Shown here in pieces: positions 35,773 to 47,045 of a stretch of 64,000 nt of DNA. A program made the position numbers and the translations under genes. The notes beneath the pieces were generated by a model. That model saw nothing but the letters and a program-made list of their open reading frames with translations. It made no database searches and was not told the origin of the DNA. The stretch's first letter is position 1, and the number at the start of each line of letters is the position of its first letter. This DNA comes from Malachius bipustulatus (lineage: Eukaryota; Arthropoda; Insecta; Coleoptera; Melyridae), in assembly GCA_910589415.1 (NCBI GenBank), contig OU342633.1, positions 41,794,210 to 41,858,209 of the forward strand, given 5' to 3'.

Positions 35773-35917
35773 GTAAACTACCTTTAAAAATTGAGATCCT
35801 GGTCACGTCACCATTCTTTACCGTCAACAAGGATTCAGGATTTTAGGCAGGTTACATTACAGAATTGGTGCCGTGACCAGGATCTCAATTTTTAAAGGTA
35901 GTTACACTACACTTCTA
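35768..35917. repeat. Inverted repeat carrying a tRNA-His 3'-end complement
   Basis: The left arm at about 35768-35812 has ACTACCTTTAAAAATTGAG and ATCCTGGTCACGTCACC. The right arm at about 35867-35917 has GGTGCCGTGACCAGGATCTC and AATTTTTAAAGGTAGTTACA. The right-arm word TGGTGCCGTGACCAGGAT is exactly complementary to the 3' end of animal tRNA-His plus CCA. That is what a retrotransposon primer-binding site looks like. It follows GGTTACATTACAGAAT, a plausible LTR end. The left arm holds the same sequence inverted with one change. No gag or pol frame follows. Confidence 0.7.
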
Positions 35918-38900
35918 AATTAAAAAGATGATCTTCCTTCTTACATAATTTTAATAAGTTTTTGAACATACTCATAAATCGATTAAATATTTCGATTTCT
36001 TCATAGATCACTCTTTCATACTTGCAAGAAAGTATTGCGAGAATAATAATTTGGAACTAGTCAGAATGAAACTTGTTGGCGTTAGTGCTTTTGGTAGGTG
36101 CAAAGAGATATAAGGCAGCCGAAAGAACCTGGGATTCGGTTATGAGGGTTGTCTCACGCGCAATACAATACATCTATACCAATTAAGAAATACAAGCGAA
36201 TTAACCTGTAGGTCAGGTTTAGTATTAGCTGGTTAATTGGGGATAGAGCTTATAAATAAGCTTCTCGATCCGGAGGAGAGTGGGTGTCGAATCATCAAGA
36301 CCCCGTCTTCACGTTATTCCGCCAAGAGTCTGCCAAGTTATTATCGAGTTTCTTACAGCATTGTGGTTTTAATTCCAGTTCACTTTGGATTCTCGACTTA
36401 TAATTCACGTTTTATTTTTATTTACCTGATGGTTGATTCAACTTAATTTGAACTTCAAGTCAAAAAGTTGTATAAGTTGTACTGTAATTACGAAGAAGTC
36501 AGATGAAGGGTTCAAAAATAATCTGCTAGCTACGACGGTACGCAGCGTCTGATGTTGGAACTAAAAAAACTCCGAAATTGATATTAATATGGTGATTATT
36601 AACGGGACAGCACTCTCGTTTAATTGGCAAAGTTAGTCAGTTATTTGTTGTAGATATTTCAGACAATTCCGTAGATAATTTATAATTTATTTTGAAACGT
36701 AGTTCAGGCGACAAACTACAAGATATGGAGTTCATTAAAAGATACTTTAAAACTTAAAACAACTTTAAAAGATAGATATAAAACAGGTATACGTTACTCT
36801 ATTATCCCCGGAGACCCAACCGCGACGCTCGCACGTGAAGATATTTTCCTGCTGAAAGCCTGTGCCCTCTTTTCCGTACCGTCGCTTTCCAGCCTACGCG
36901 ACCTAGCCATTACCCAAACAGCGAAGGGTTACGTCGTGTTGCCTGGAAGCTATTGGCCAATATTTTGGCATTATCTGCTCGCGACACCTACATGTCACCT
37001 CCGACCTCACAGTATACTTCCACGTTGGCATAAAATTGTTCTTTTGCGTAAACAAAAGGTCTGTGAATCTACACACGATATTTTTGGTAAAACCAAAGAT
37101 TTATTGAACAGAACGGCATGTGAGAATTTGCATGTGAGAGTTGTTCACGTGAAAAGAGTTGATATGATTGGACATGTTCTTGTTGGTAGTTCGAGTTCGC
37201 GCGTGTTCAAGAATACGATCAACATAGTGGGGAATGTTCTAATTACAAGTTTGTAAGGGAACGGTCTCCGCTGATCGTTCCATTCTCACGAACTCGAGAA
37301 TTGCCGTCCTTAACAGGTCAAGGAAAAGTATCGAGTTTGATGTTTTATGCCCAAAAAATTTTCTCTCCGACATTTTTTGTTGATAGTTTCGTTTCTGTTT
37401 CGCTTATGTAGAGTGTTTGGCTGTCATAAAAATTACTATTTCTTCTTTGAGTTGTTGTTCTTATGAAAATATCTAGTAAGGTCCCTAATCCTGGCTAAAT
37501 CTGTAGAACAAGCGAATTTAATTAAATAACTACTAAATATGGTCAAGTTCTAGAAAATCACATTTGATTTTTCGAAATTAATAAACAACCGTGATTTAAA
37601 TCCTGAAAATACTGAAAAATGCCACTAAATTTTGAAGAAAATGCATACAGGGCCAACTTTTTGTTCAAAAGGTAGCTGTTTTAATAATTTTGGCAAAATA
37701 CATTAATCACCCTGTATATATGAAACCAAATGCCGCTTCGGTCCGCTTTAGAATCACCCTGTATATTTTATTTAATAATTAAAAGGTTGTAGATAATTAG
37801 TTTTTTGATATTTCTTTTCAGCGATGTTTATTTTATTAAACGATTTCTACGGATGTATAGAAGATAGATCAATTTTTTGTCCCTATATTACCCCTAAATT
37901 ACAGTTTTTTTGTCACTGGTGCGCGAAAGAAAAATATTAATCCTATATTAATTACACGAATCCTCAAAGTTTCAATTTTTTATCTCCAAAATGAACCTCT
38001 AGTTTGAGGTTGACCGTAATTAATGGACTACCCTACTTTTTCTTTATTCATTCCCGAAGAAACCTTTCATTACCACGGCCAATTAAGAGGAGCGACACAA
38101 GTTCAAACTTCAAGGAACTTTTATAATCCAGTTACCTATGTTGAGACCGTAACTATCATCGCGCAAAGTAAATTAAATTAACGTTTCTTGTTATTGTCTT
38201 TTCTAAACAGCAAGGTTAACTCTGCTCTATGTTCTCTTTAACAGTATCTCATTATGTTCTATGATAATATTATGTAATTAAACCCGATTTTCAAATTAAC
38301 GCGCCAGGCATTGAGAATAAATACATAATACACATAATGTACGCACACACCCAATTAGACCTGCTTAGCTGGCAGGCATTTAATTCGATTCAGTTTAATT
38401 CAGTTTATTTAGGACTCGATCTACATTTGTTGTTAGTAAATAACCCGAGCTAATAAATCCATTAAATCCAAACAAGCAGCCTACATGTAATCTGTTTAAG
38501 AAAATTGATTTGTGTGCACAATCGTATTATAAAATGTGGGTAAGGTAAGGTTTACCGGTGAATTATCATTTACTGCTCGATACTCTGGAGTTACGAGATT
38601 AGGGTAGATTTCTTTGAAATTACAAGAAAATACGGAATACAGGATTATATTAATTATAAATGATCCTGAAGAAGCCACCTCCTTCACTTAAGCTTGAGAG
38701 GTCATACATAAATTATTTATATCTAAAGCGTGACGCACATAATCTGATTTTCCCATCTACAAGCTGGGAAAAACAGACCCAATCACTATAGCGAATAAGT
38801 TATAAAATTCATTATCACATTTCTGCTAAGGTATGATTCATTAGATTCAAAACTTGACAGGTCACATATTGTAACAAACTGACTAGATCCACTAAATCAC

Positions 38901-39840
38901 TCCAACACTGGAAACTGGTGGAGAAAAAGCAAAGGGATGACAGTTATACATAATCAGCATGCTGGGTAATCTTTAGGAACCGAATAATTGAAGAATAACA
39001 TGGTTTGAACTTCTGTGGTTTGAAGATCTCCAAGGAGTCAAGGAGCTGCTGAATTCATAGGTAGCAGCTTGAGTTCAACTGAGTAGCAGAGCAACGAGAA
39101 GCCTTAGAATGCATCGGAAAAGGAAATTTAAGATTCCATTTCTCAGCTATGAGAATAACCTCGACTTAGGAAAAGAACATATACAAAAAATCCTTGTAGC
39201 TTCGTTAATACCCAATTTAGAGAATCGGTTCGTTAAAACTTTTCGTCTTAGAAATAAGTAATATTCTACCGTCGAAGTTTGTTCTCTTTATTCTGGGAGG
39301 CCCTGTATAAATCGATATGGCTTGATAACTGCCTGAGGAAGACGCTTCAGTTTACAGGTAGAAAAGCATTGCGTATAAAAAAGAAAATATTACAATTTTG
39401 TGTTAGATAAATAATTAGTGTGTAGTGTCTAAAAATTACTTTTAGTATTTATTAAATAAATAATTATTCACATGAGTGTGAAATTAGTTCAAAGGTGAAC
39501 CTTTCCAAAGGTGAACTATGACATAATTTAGAATTTAGGCCAATGTCATTGTGTTTTGTTACTTTTTGCAAACTAAAAATAAATTTATTAAGCTCGCAAA
39601 TTGCTCTCCTAAAAGATTGTCATTTCCAGACACAGTTTTGATAACAAACTAACCAGGGTAAATTAATTAGTAGCTAGGGCGATTATCATTCCAGGTATAC
39701 TCCGGAATCAAAAGAAAATACTGTAATTGGTAATGGAGGAGCTTCAATTGCCTCTTTTCATACCGGGGTCCCGCTAAGGTCGGCCACCATATCCCGGAAA
39801 CTAATGGGCCTGGACAGTTGAAATAATTTCGAAATAAGAA
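35918..39840. other. Intergenic DNA with isolated element ends
   Basis: Around 36800-37260 is moderately GC-rich and carries an unrecognised 106-codon plus frame (36936-37256, starting at GTG). The single terminal arm TCTCACGAACTCGAGAATTG lies at 37284. Small CAGGG/CACCCTGTATA motifs near 37647, 37708 and 37755 mark one or two tiny decayed elements. No gene is supported. Confidence 0.4.
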
Positions 39841-39846
39841 CTTGAA

Positions 39847-40017
39847 AAATGACGATTTTCACTTGTTTATGACTCAAAAACTTCCGAATTTAAACACCAA
39901 CTGTGAAAACCAATCTTATTTTTTCTTCTCAGACAATCTAAAAATGCAATAACATAGGAGCATTCCATTAAAAAAAAAACATAACTTTGATATGTTTCAT
40001 GCTTTTGGGACACCCTG
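39847..40017. mobile_element. Half foldback (right-arm orientation)
   Basis: Contains GACGATTTTCACTTGTTTAT, the ACTGTGAAAACCAATCTTAT module, TCAGACAATCTAAAAATGCA and ends GGGACACCCTGTAC. This is the outer two-thirds of a right arm as in foldbacks B and E. It is inverted relative to 43178-43500. The ACATGTCCCTAT core and the left arm are missing. Confidence 0.75.
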
Positions 40018-40914
40018 TACATTATGAATATAATTTTAAAACGTACCTCTGCCGGGTCTCTATCCACTCCAAAAATAAAAAGATCCTAAAATCCAGAGAC
40101 ACGGCCATAATCTTCCGTGGCGTATACCGTGAATAACCCTGTATTAGGGTGCAATTTGCAACAATAACAGTTTTTTTTTTGCTTTTACTTAGACAAATTA
40201 AACCATATAAGTACGGTATAACTGTAATATCATAAACGGAAAGTAGATCAAATTTTCAAGAAAAATGGTTAAAACCGCAGTTCGAGAACTCCGTTGGCTT
40301 TATAGTTATGACTTGGAGAAAATTTCTAACCCTTTAATTATTATTGAAGAAGTTTTTGTAGTTTCGTAGGTACAAAGGTATATTTTTCATTACGTTTTAT
40401 CTTAAAAAGATCAATACTTTCTCATGTTTTTTTCATAAAATACGCCTAAAATATACGCCATTGTCATCAATATAATTTTTAAGTAGCAGTTTTTTCAATA
40501 AAACGATATAAGATTAGAAGTTATGTTCATTAAATAAGACAGCCATGGAAATCGAAACAATAATTTTGACAACCAGCTGTCATTAGTTCTTGCCTTTAGT
40601 GAGCGATTAGTAATTTGGAATTCTGCTATTGTGCTTTTGCTGTTGAAAGCATTTTGTACAATCAATTTGAAAGTCTTATTATTCTGCAGCTGAAGCATAT
40701 ACCTATATGGCATCTGGTCTTGCATTTGCAATGTTTTGAAAATTAAATTATGACCTCGCAGCAGTATGCTCAGAGATATCATGAGAGAACATTATTCCTG
40801 CAGGGTTTTTTTACGTTTATCAAGACCGCTGCAAGGAACTAGACAAGTATTACCAATACCTACAACCTCAAAATAAGATTCTCAATATAATAGGTACTCG
40901 AAGTGAAGCCACTG

Positions 40915-41680
40915 TTATAAACGTGCTTGCTTACATTGCAGCTTATCCTAAATGTAGGTAGTATTAGGGAAATAGAGATCCGGCACCTCCTCGATCGGTT
41001 GTTCAAAGAATGCTTAAACAAAAAAATTACATGCATCACGTTAAACTTCATCAAGCGCTCACGACACTTGATTTTGACAAGAGGTTATAGATTTTTGCAA
41101 CTGGATTCTTGAAATGACAGGAGAAAATCCAAATTTTGTACTTGCATCAAATTTTATGGACAGATGAGGCTATCTTCCTCATTTCCTCATTGGATGATGG
41201 AAATTAATCATCAAAATTCATTCGGCGAAAATGTGAATAGAGCAAGGTATGAATAATTTTTAATAAAGCATCTGATAACTCTTTTGGATGAAGTACCTAC
41301 CTTTAGAAACTCGTGTAAACATGTGGTTTCAACATGATGGTTGCACTGGTCAACGTAAGTGAATATTATTTAAATACCCAGTTTCACACTAAATGGATAG
41401 GAAGGGGTGGTTTATTTCCCTGGCCATGCACCCAGATCCCCTGAACTGTTTTGGACTTTATTTTTATGGGGAAGACTTACGAATATTGTCGCCTATATCA
41501 GACCGGGCCAACTACAAGAGAAAACATGATTTTTTAGAATCTTAAAAAATGCGATATCTGTATCTGTGGCAGAAATCGAAAATACTATTGAAGACTTCAA
41601 AATTGTATTGACAACCATCATGTGCGGCCATTTGGAATATATTTTGAAAAGTCTTTTCGAAGTTACAGCAATTTAAATGA
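40915..41680 (+). pseudogene. Mariner-like DDE transposase pseudogene
   Basis: The transposase would have cut and pasted a Tc1/mariner-superfamily element. Blocks in order on the plus strand: an HTH-like region with VINVLAYIAAYP and RSVVQRMLKQKNY (about 40915-41030), then HQALTTLDFDKRL. ILWTDEAIF carries the first catalytic Asp (about 41150-41175). HWMMEINHQN follows. WFQHDG carries the second Asp (about 41332-41350). RSPELFWTLFLWG holds the third acidic position as Glu (about 41425-41465). A final block resembles the C-terminal NGHFEHLL motif (CGHLEYIL near 41630). At least three frame changes and several stops show it is dead. Its TIRs were not identified. The Harbinger-like element begins about 140 bases downstream. 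Confidence 0.82.
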
Positions 41681-41820
41681 TCACACTTTCAACAGCTTCC
41701 GCCCACTCTTACTAAGATCGGTACCCCAATAATGAGTCTTGGACTAAAATGGTGTAGAATTGTCCAAGCTTTCTAATCTTCTTACCAAAAGTATACCTTA
41801 TTGATTTTTTTTTAAACTTA

Positions 41821-42653
41821 GGCGGCTCTCACACTGAGGCAACAAGCAATAAGCAACTGGCAATACGCAACACACAATAATATTGCTAATAAGTATTTTA
41901 CATAGAATTAAATTGGGGGTCTCATATTAGAGCAACTCGATATCGGTCGAACCAAAAATATTGCTGGTTGCGGGAATAATATTGCTAGCGATAGGCCGTG
42001 CATGTTGAAAAGCAATAATTATTGCAGTTTTGCGAGTCGTGACGTACGAAGATTGTGCATTATTATTATTATTATATTATTATTATTATTACTTCTAGGG
42101 TAGGTTCAAAGCTCTTGTACTGAATCTTGCGCTTATTGTACCCGTTTGGATAATTATCTCATCAATTCCATCTCCCGAAAGTATTACTAAGATTGTGCAT
42201 AGATAACTACGTTTTATTATTTTATATTATCAAAAACTGTTCGAAAATGTCGGATGGTCCAGTTTTTTAAACAAAATTCGTAGAAATAGTGGAAGAATAT
42301 CCCTGTATTTACGATTTCGCTCGAAAGGACCACATCAAAAGAGAAGTGATCATTCGATAGCAGTTTTGAAATCGGGTAGGATGATGGGCCTGAGTTCCCT
42401 TGGGCAGATGTTTCCTCCATGACTGATTAATTGAGTAAAAGCTGGGTGAACCCAATCTTCTTTTCGTTTGTCGTTTTTTTCTTAAATGCCGCCACAGTAA
42501 TATCATGTCATCGAAGTCGTCGGATGACATGATCATCAGAAGTTTCTGGCAATACTGTTGTTTCAATGTGAGAAAGAACCAAAATAATATTGCGTATTGC
42601 TTATTGACAGTTGCTAGTTGCTTATTGCTGGTTGCCTCAGTGTGAGAGCCGCC
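41821..42653. mobile_element. Harbinger-like element with TIRs and TTA duplication
   Basis: The left end GGCGGCTCTCACACTGAGGC and right end GCCTCAGTGTGAGAGCCGCC are perfect inverted copies. Similarity continues inward through AACAAGCAATAAGCAACTGG-like sequence to CAATAATATTGC (about 65 bases). Both sides are flanked by TTA (41818-41820 and 42654-42656), the 3-base target duplication typical of PIF/Harbinger transposons. Length is 833 bases, far shorter than an autonomous element. A remnant of transposase lies inside on the minus strand, and ATT repeats occur near 42060-42095. Confidence 0.9.
42240..42500 (-). pseudogene. Harbinger-type transposase fragment
   Basis: Minus-strand reading around 42430-42470 gives KRKEDWVHPAFTQLISHG. 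It resembles the RRFWVHP...  N-terminal block of Harbinger-derived nucleases. A PDFKTAIE/YRMITSLL block follows in overlapping frames, resembling the usual F..yfRMs...F..LL segment. Only about 80 codons with frame changes remain and no DDE triad is present. The assignment is supported by the surrounding TIRs and TTA duplications. Confidence 0.6.
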
Positions 42654-42656
42654 TTA

Positions 42657-43177
42657 GATTTTTAATTTTCAACCCTTACGGCGAAATGCAGAACTTGAAA
42701 ATAATTTCCAGGATTTTTTCGTGGGCACTTTTATCATGATTTTTTTTCAACTGTCCGGGCACATTAGATTCCCAGATATATGACCGGTGGGCGGGACACC
42801 ATAGCGGGTAGATTAATGAATCGGAAAAGAGGGATGTTTGGCAAGGAAAATACATAATGCCTGATGCCTGAAGAATTTGCGATGATGTTGGTGTTATTAT
42901 TAAGTCAGAAAACAACATTATACCGCAGATTCGTATAAACAAAATGTAAACAAGTCTAATGAAATCCATCAAGGGCGCTTGGAGTGAGGTAGAAGAATTC
43001 TCTTTTAACTATACAAATTACAAATTACGCTTTCAAACAACTTTGCTGGTATAGGAAATTATGTTATAAGATTTCCAAAATCTACCTAAAAATTCTTCAG
43101 GGTGGAGCGCCACTAACGCCTCGGTCTGTGTGAGCCTGAACCGTGCGCGATTTCGAGATTTCGAAACTGGGTTTTAT
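42657..43177. other. Short intergenic stretch
   Basis: The 98-codon minus frame at 42676-42972 is unrecognised. Nothing else is supported. Confidence 0.4.
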
Positions 43178-43500
43178 ACAGGGTCGTAGTGCCTAAAACT
43201 TCAAATTATTTTGAACTATGCAAGATCTGTCATAATAATATGAGAGTGATTATATTAAAGTTTTTTTTTTTTGTAGTCAAATGCTCTTATTTTATTGCAT
43301 TTTTGACTTATCTGAGAAGAAAAAAATAAGGTTGGTTTTCACGGTTGGTGTCTAAATTGATAAGTTTTTGAGTTATAAACAAGTGAAAATCGCATTTTTT
43401 TTGAAATTCAAACGGCTCAAGATAGAGGAAAACGGCTTACATGTCTCTATTTTAACATTTTACATAGGTACTATCCTATGATGTAGATGAAATGTAGTGG
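43178..43500. mobile_element. Half foldback (left-arm orientation) with core
   Basis: Starts TATACAGGGTCGTAGTGCC and carries GCATTTTTGACTTATCTGAG, TAAGGTTGGTTTTCACGGTT and GAGTTATAAACAAGTGAAAA. It also has the core AACGGCTTACATGTCTCTAT (core word at 43439-43450), then ACTATCCTATGATGTAGATG. It matches the left arms of B and E. No inverted right half follows. The complementary half lies 3.3 kb upstream at 39847-40017. Confidence 0.8.
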
Positions 43501-44916
43501 CGCCCCACCTTATGTAATGTTCATAAGTAATTATTTATTATTAAATAATTAAAGGCGAGAAAACGGAAGGAAAAATCTCTTAATAAGGTCAGACTCACCA
43601 ATATTATTTATTTTCATTTTGTTCCAACGAAATATCGTTGTCCGACGAGAATGAACCTAATCGATCTTTTGTCTCGTAATAGTCGATTGTAGCAGTAATG
43701 TAATTATGGCTTTTGTAATCGAGTTACATACCTACTTACAAAAATAAAAATGTCAAGTTAAAAATAAATAATTTATTTAGCCAACAACCATTCATTTCTT
43801 TCAAATCATCAAACGGTTATTTGTCATTATTACAATATAACTTTCTCATAGGAGGTGAATTAGTTATAGGCGCCATTGTGGTCCGAGTGACCTACCTTTA
43901 CCTTTTCCAGTCTTTGTTGCCCTGGTTTTAATCAGCAGACAATCGAAATCCCACACTCAGTTCCAGCTCACCGGCATATGGAGGCAATATTTTACGCATT
44001 TTAATTTCCTTGTTAATTTTCTGCTAGCGACGTTTATTGTTTTTGCTTATTTGCTTATTTGCTTAAAACAGAGCACATTGTTCATTAATTCAATAACACT
44101 CCGACCCACTCGGTCAAGACACCTTTTGATCATTCAACCGATTCAAGGCCAACCGCTGGAACTGGATGATGAATAATTTTTTCCTGTCTCGAGCTAACCG
44201 AGGACTAAGGTAATATTGTAGTAGTAGTTAATTGAGAAATTTCTCAGGAAAAATAATAATTACCTAATGATAAAGATGTTGCTAAAACGAAAAGATTATA
44301 CGATTAAATACCTAATGTATCTACCTACCAGGTACAGGTGAAATTTACGGGTGTTATAAATTATTAAATTCAAGTCTATCTAACTTCTTTGTAATTATAC
44401 ATTAAGTTACAAATGGGGCAGCCTATGTCAACACGTTATTATGTAAATGTTTACGATAAATGAGCCAGAACGATTATGTAGTGTGTATGTATAAATTTTA
44501 TATAATGGGAGCGAAAAATAATGGGAAATACAAGAAAGTCGCCCACTCTGTTTACCTACATACCGTTTCCTACTTGCCGTTATTAGGTTTGTCCAGATTA
44601 AGAAGCAAAAAAGTGTGCTAAAGGATTCAAGAATCCATCATTCCACAAAACTTTCTTCTCCAATTCTGTGTTTTTTTTTAATTATTTCATTCAAATAATG
44701 TCATCATCAGCATAGTCACACTTGTTCTTATACAATTCTTAACTAGCGTAGGGCTCCATTACGCATGTAATGATGAGCTCGTATTGCATAAACGGATAAT
44801 GGATGGTTGTAAAAGAATACCACAACTACTAACTATAAATAGGGTCTAGATTTTGAAATTAGAAATAAAAACTTTTAGAAAGTTAGAATATTGCAAGCCA
44901 GACTTAATTGCATACA
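43501..44916. other. AT-rich intergenic DNA
   Basis: No gene recognised. 43870-44170 is slightly GC-richer but holds no sizeable frame. Confidence 0.5.
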
Positions 44917-45239
44917 GGGTATTAAGTCATGAGGAACTTTACAAACTTCTACCATATGTACGGTCCCTTATGGGGAATATCATGTGACCCTTAAAAAGTG
45001 TCTACTCCCCTTCTCTTGTTAATATACTTTGTGAATTTAAAAAAATATTCATTTGGCTGTAATATCTACACTGATCATTACAATTTCTAATTTTTAGCGC
45101 TGTTATTTCGCATTCGATCAGCGTTCTGTAAAATTGTAAATTCCAGGACAGAGAGTTTTGTACTATAAGAAGTTCAGCATGTACAGGATTAAAAAAAAAA
45201 TGAAATTACCTATTGATTTTCAAAGCGCACAAATAGACA

Positions 45240-46184
45240 ATGGAAGCTATGTTTCTATGTACGACTCTCTTTCTAATATTTATAAACGACTTGCTTGAAA
45301 TAACAAAAAATCCAATATACATTTTTGCCGACGACAGTACCCTCATATCTTCTTATACGTTAGATGCGCTAACATCTGCCATCGACGCACAGACTCGCAG
45401 GGAGCAAGAAGTTGCCATACTTAACAATGACTTGCGAAACATTTTAACTTGGGGCGATAGAAACCAAGTCCAATTTAATGCTGGAAAAACCCAAGCAGCC
45501 ATCTTCTCCAAAAAGACCAACGGTTTGGAGCCAGATATGATGATGGCGGGACACTCTCTTACCCCAGCGTCATCTCTTCGTTTACTTGGAGTGAGCCTCG
45601 GAGCGAACATGTCTTGGCATGATCATGTTGCAGGTCTGGCGAAGAGTGCATCTCAAAAACTTGGAACACTCTTCCGCACGAAGAAATTTTATACACCACA
45701 ACAGCTTCTCCTCTTATACAAGGCTCAAATCCGACCATCCTTGGAGTACTGCTCACATATTTGGAGCTCAGCTCCTAAACATACGCTGAGACTACTCGAC
45801 TCTATTCAGAAAAGAGCCATCCGCTTGATTGGGGACCCAGATTTGACAAAAAATTTAGACACTCTCGAACATCGAAGAAGAGTAGCTGACCTGAGTCTGT
45901 TTTACAGATATTTTAATGGAGAGTGTTCAAAAGACGTGACCCGCTTGATCCCATCAAGAACAAGACCGGGCAGAAATACACGTCGAGCCGCCGACGCTCA
46001 TCCGTATCAGGTTCAGCTCGTTACACCTCGTACCACCCTATTTCAGACTTCTTTTATGTATAGAACCGCATCACTTTGGAATAGCATTCCAAAGGGCGTG
46101 TTTCCCGAAGTATACAACTTACAGAGATTCAAGGCCAACGTGAATCGATATCTCCGCTCATGCACCGCTCCCAGAGCGTCATAG
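45240..46184 (+). pseudogene. 5'-truncated LINE reverse transcriptase (Jockey/CR1-like)
   Basis: The best-preserved coding stretch in the window: 315 codons without a stop, covering the C-terminal half of a non-LTR reverse transcriptase. From the first codon the order is TTLFLIFINDLLEI (end of motif B region, residues 8-21), the catalytic FADD at 29-32 and VQFNAGKTQAAIF at 77-89. SLRLLGVSL follows at 112-120, the thumb KAQIRPSLEYCSHIW at 161-175 and IQKRAIRLIGD near 190. The C-terminal LWNSIP block is typical of Jockey/CR1 ORF2. The Met codon is not a real start. Just upstream, an aligned but shifted AAT-GGA-AGC suggests the decayed PQGS motif. Fingers and endonuclease are missing, as expected for 5' truncation during integration. 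A 12-base A tract follows the stop. The intact frame points to relatively recent insertion. Confidence 0.9.
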
Positions 46185-46210
46185 GGATTTCCCTGCAGTG
46201 CATGTACATT

Positions 46211-46222
46211 TAAAAAAAAAAA
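46211..46222 (+). other. Poly(A) tract at LINE 3' end
   Basis: A run of A follows the reverse-transcriptase stop by about 25 bases, marking the 3' end of the inserted LINE. No clear target duplication could be assigned because the 5' flank is also A-rich. Confidence 0.65.
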
Positions 46223-47045
46223 ATGTATGTTACATAACGAACAATCATAAGGAATAAAAAAACTAAAATGAAGTGCATAAGAATAAAAACATAGAACTTG
46301 AAAAAATAAGTTCACAATAACAAAATAATTCATTGACATGATGGAGTCTTAACATAATAAAACATTTCTAATATTTTTAATGACTTCTGTTTAATTTAAT
46401 TGAGTAGTTTGATATATCATTCAGTCACAAAAATTTGATGCGCGCTTTTGATTAAAAAATTTAAAATTGAATAATAATTTAGCCCAGTCCTGGAAATTAC
46501 ACAAAGTGACAGCAAAGAGATGTGATTAAAGCAATGGTTACTTAGGCTGTACTTATTATAGTTAAAATATCTGCAATTTATAACGTTTATTGTAAATTAA
46601 GACAATATTATGTGATAATACGACATGATGGCTTTTCAGTATTGGTCACATTCTACCGTTTATAAAAAATGCCACGAAAGTATGAGACAAATTTCAAATA
46701 CACAGTTTTTATTGTCTTTTTGTTCACTTTTATAATTAATAATCACATTATATACAGGGTGAAATTCTTAGTACGAACTATCCCAATCAATTTTTCTTAA
46801 GCCTGTCCTGGAATTTCAGAGTTTAGAGAGCGCCGATCGAATGCTAGATAACAGTGTAGCTGCATCAAAAAATTAGAAAACGCCAATGATCCGTGTATAG
46901 ATACTACAGAAAAGTGAATATTTTTTAAAATTCACAAATCGGTCAGAGAGGGAGAGTTGACACTTTCTAAGGGTCACATGATATTCCCCTTAAAGGACTC
47001 TAAATATGGTAGCAGTTTGTAAAGTCCCTCATGACTCACCCTTTA

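Larger units (their letters stand above)
44917..47045. mobile_element. Foldback I, interrupted by a LINE
   Basis: The left arm (44917-about 45190) starts TACAGGGTATTAAGTCATGA and contains GGGGAATATCATGTGACCCT, TTCGATCAGCG and CAGGACAGAGAG. The right arm (about 46753-47045) contains TTCTTAGTACGAACTATC, CCTGTCCTGGAATTTC, CGATCGAATGCT and GGGTCACATGATATTCCCCT. It ends CTCATGACTCACCCTTTATA. These are inverted counterparts. The inner arm ends also look like CACCCTGTATA, so each arm may itself be a small element. The reverse-transcriptase fragment lies in the loop. Confidence 0.8.

Noticed and set aside
35791..35885. tRNA-His gene
   Set aside because: Only the last 18 bases (T-stem end, acceptor and CCA) are matched; there is no anticodon or D arm, so it is a primer-site-like sequence.
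36936..37256. 106-codon plus-strand frame
   Set aside because: It starts at GTG, has no recognised domain and ends just before a solo transposon arm; chance in a GC-richer patch is likely.
45353..45756. Minus-strand frames of 65-85 codons
   Set aside because: Shadows of the plus-strand LINE reverse transcriptase frame.
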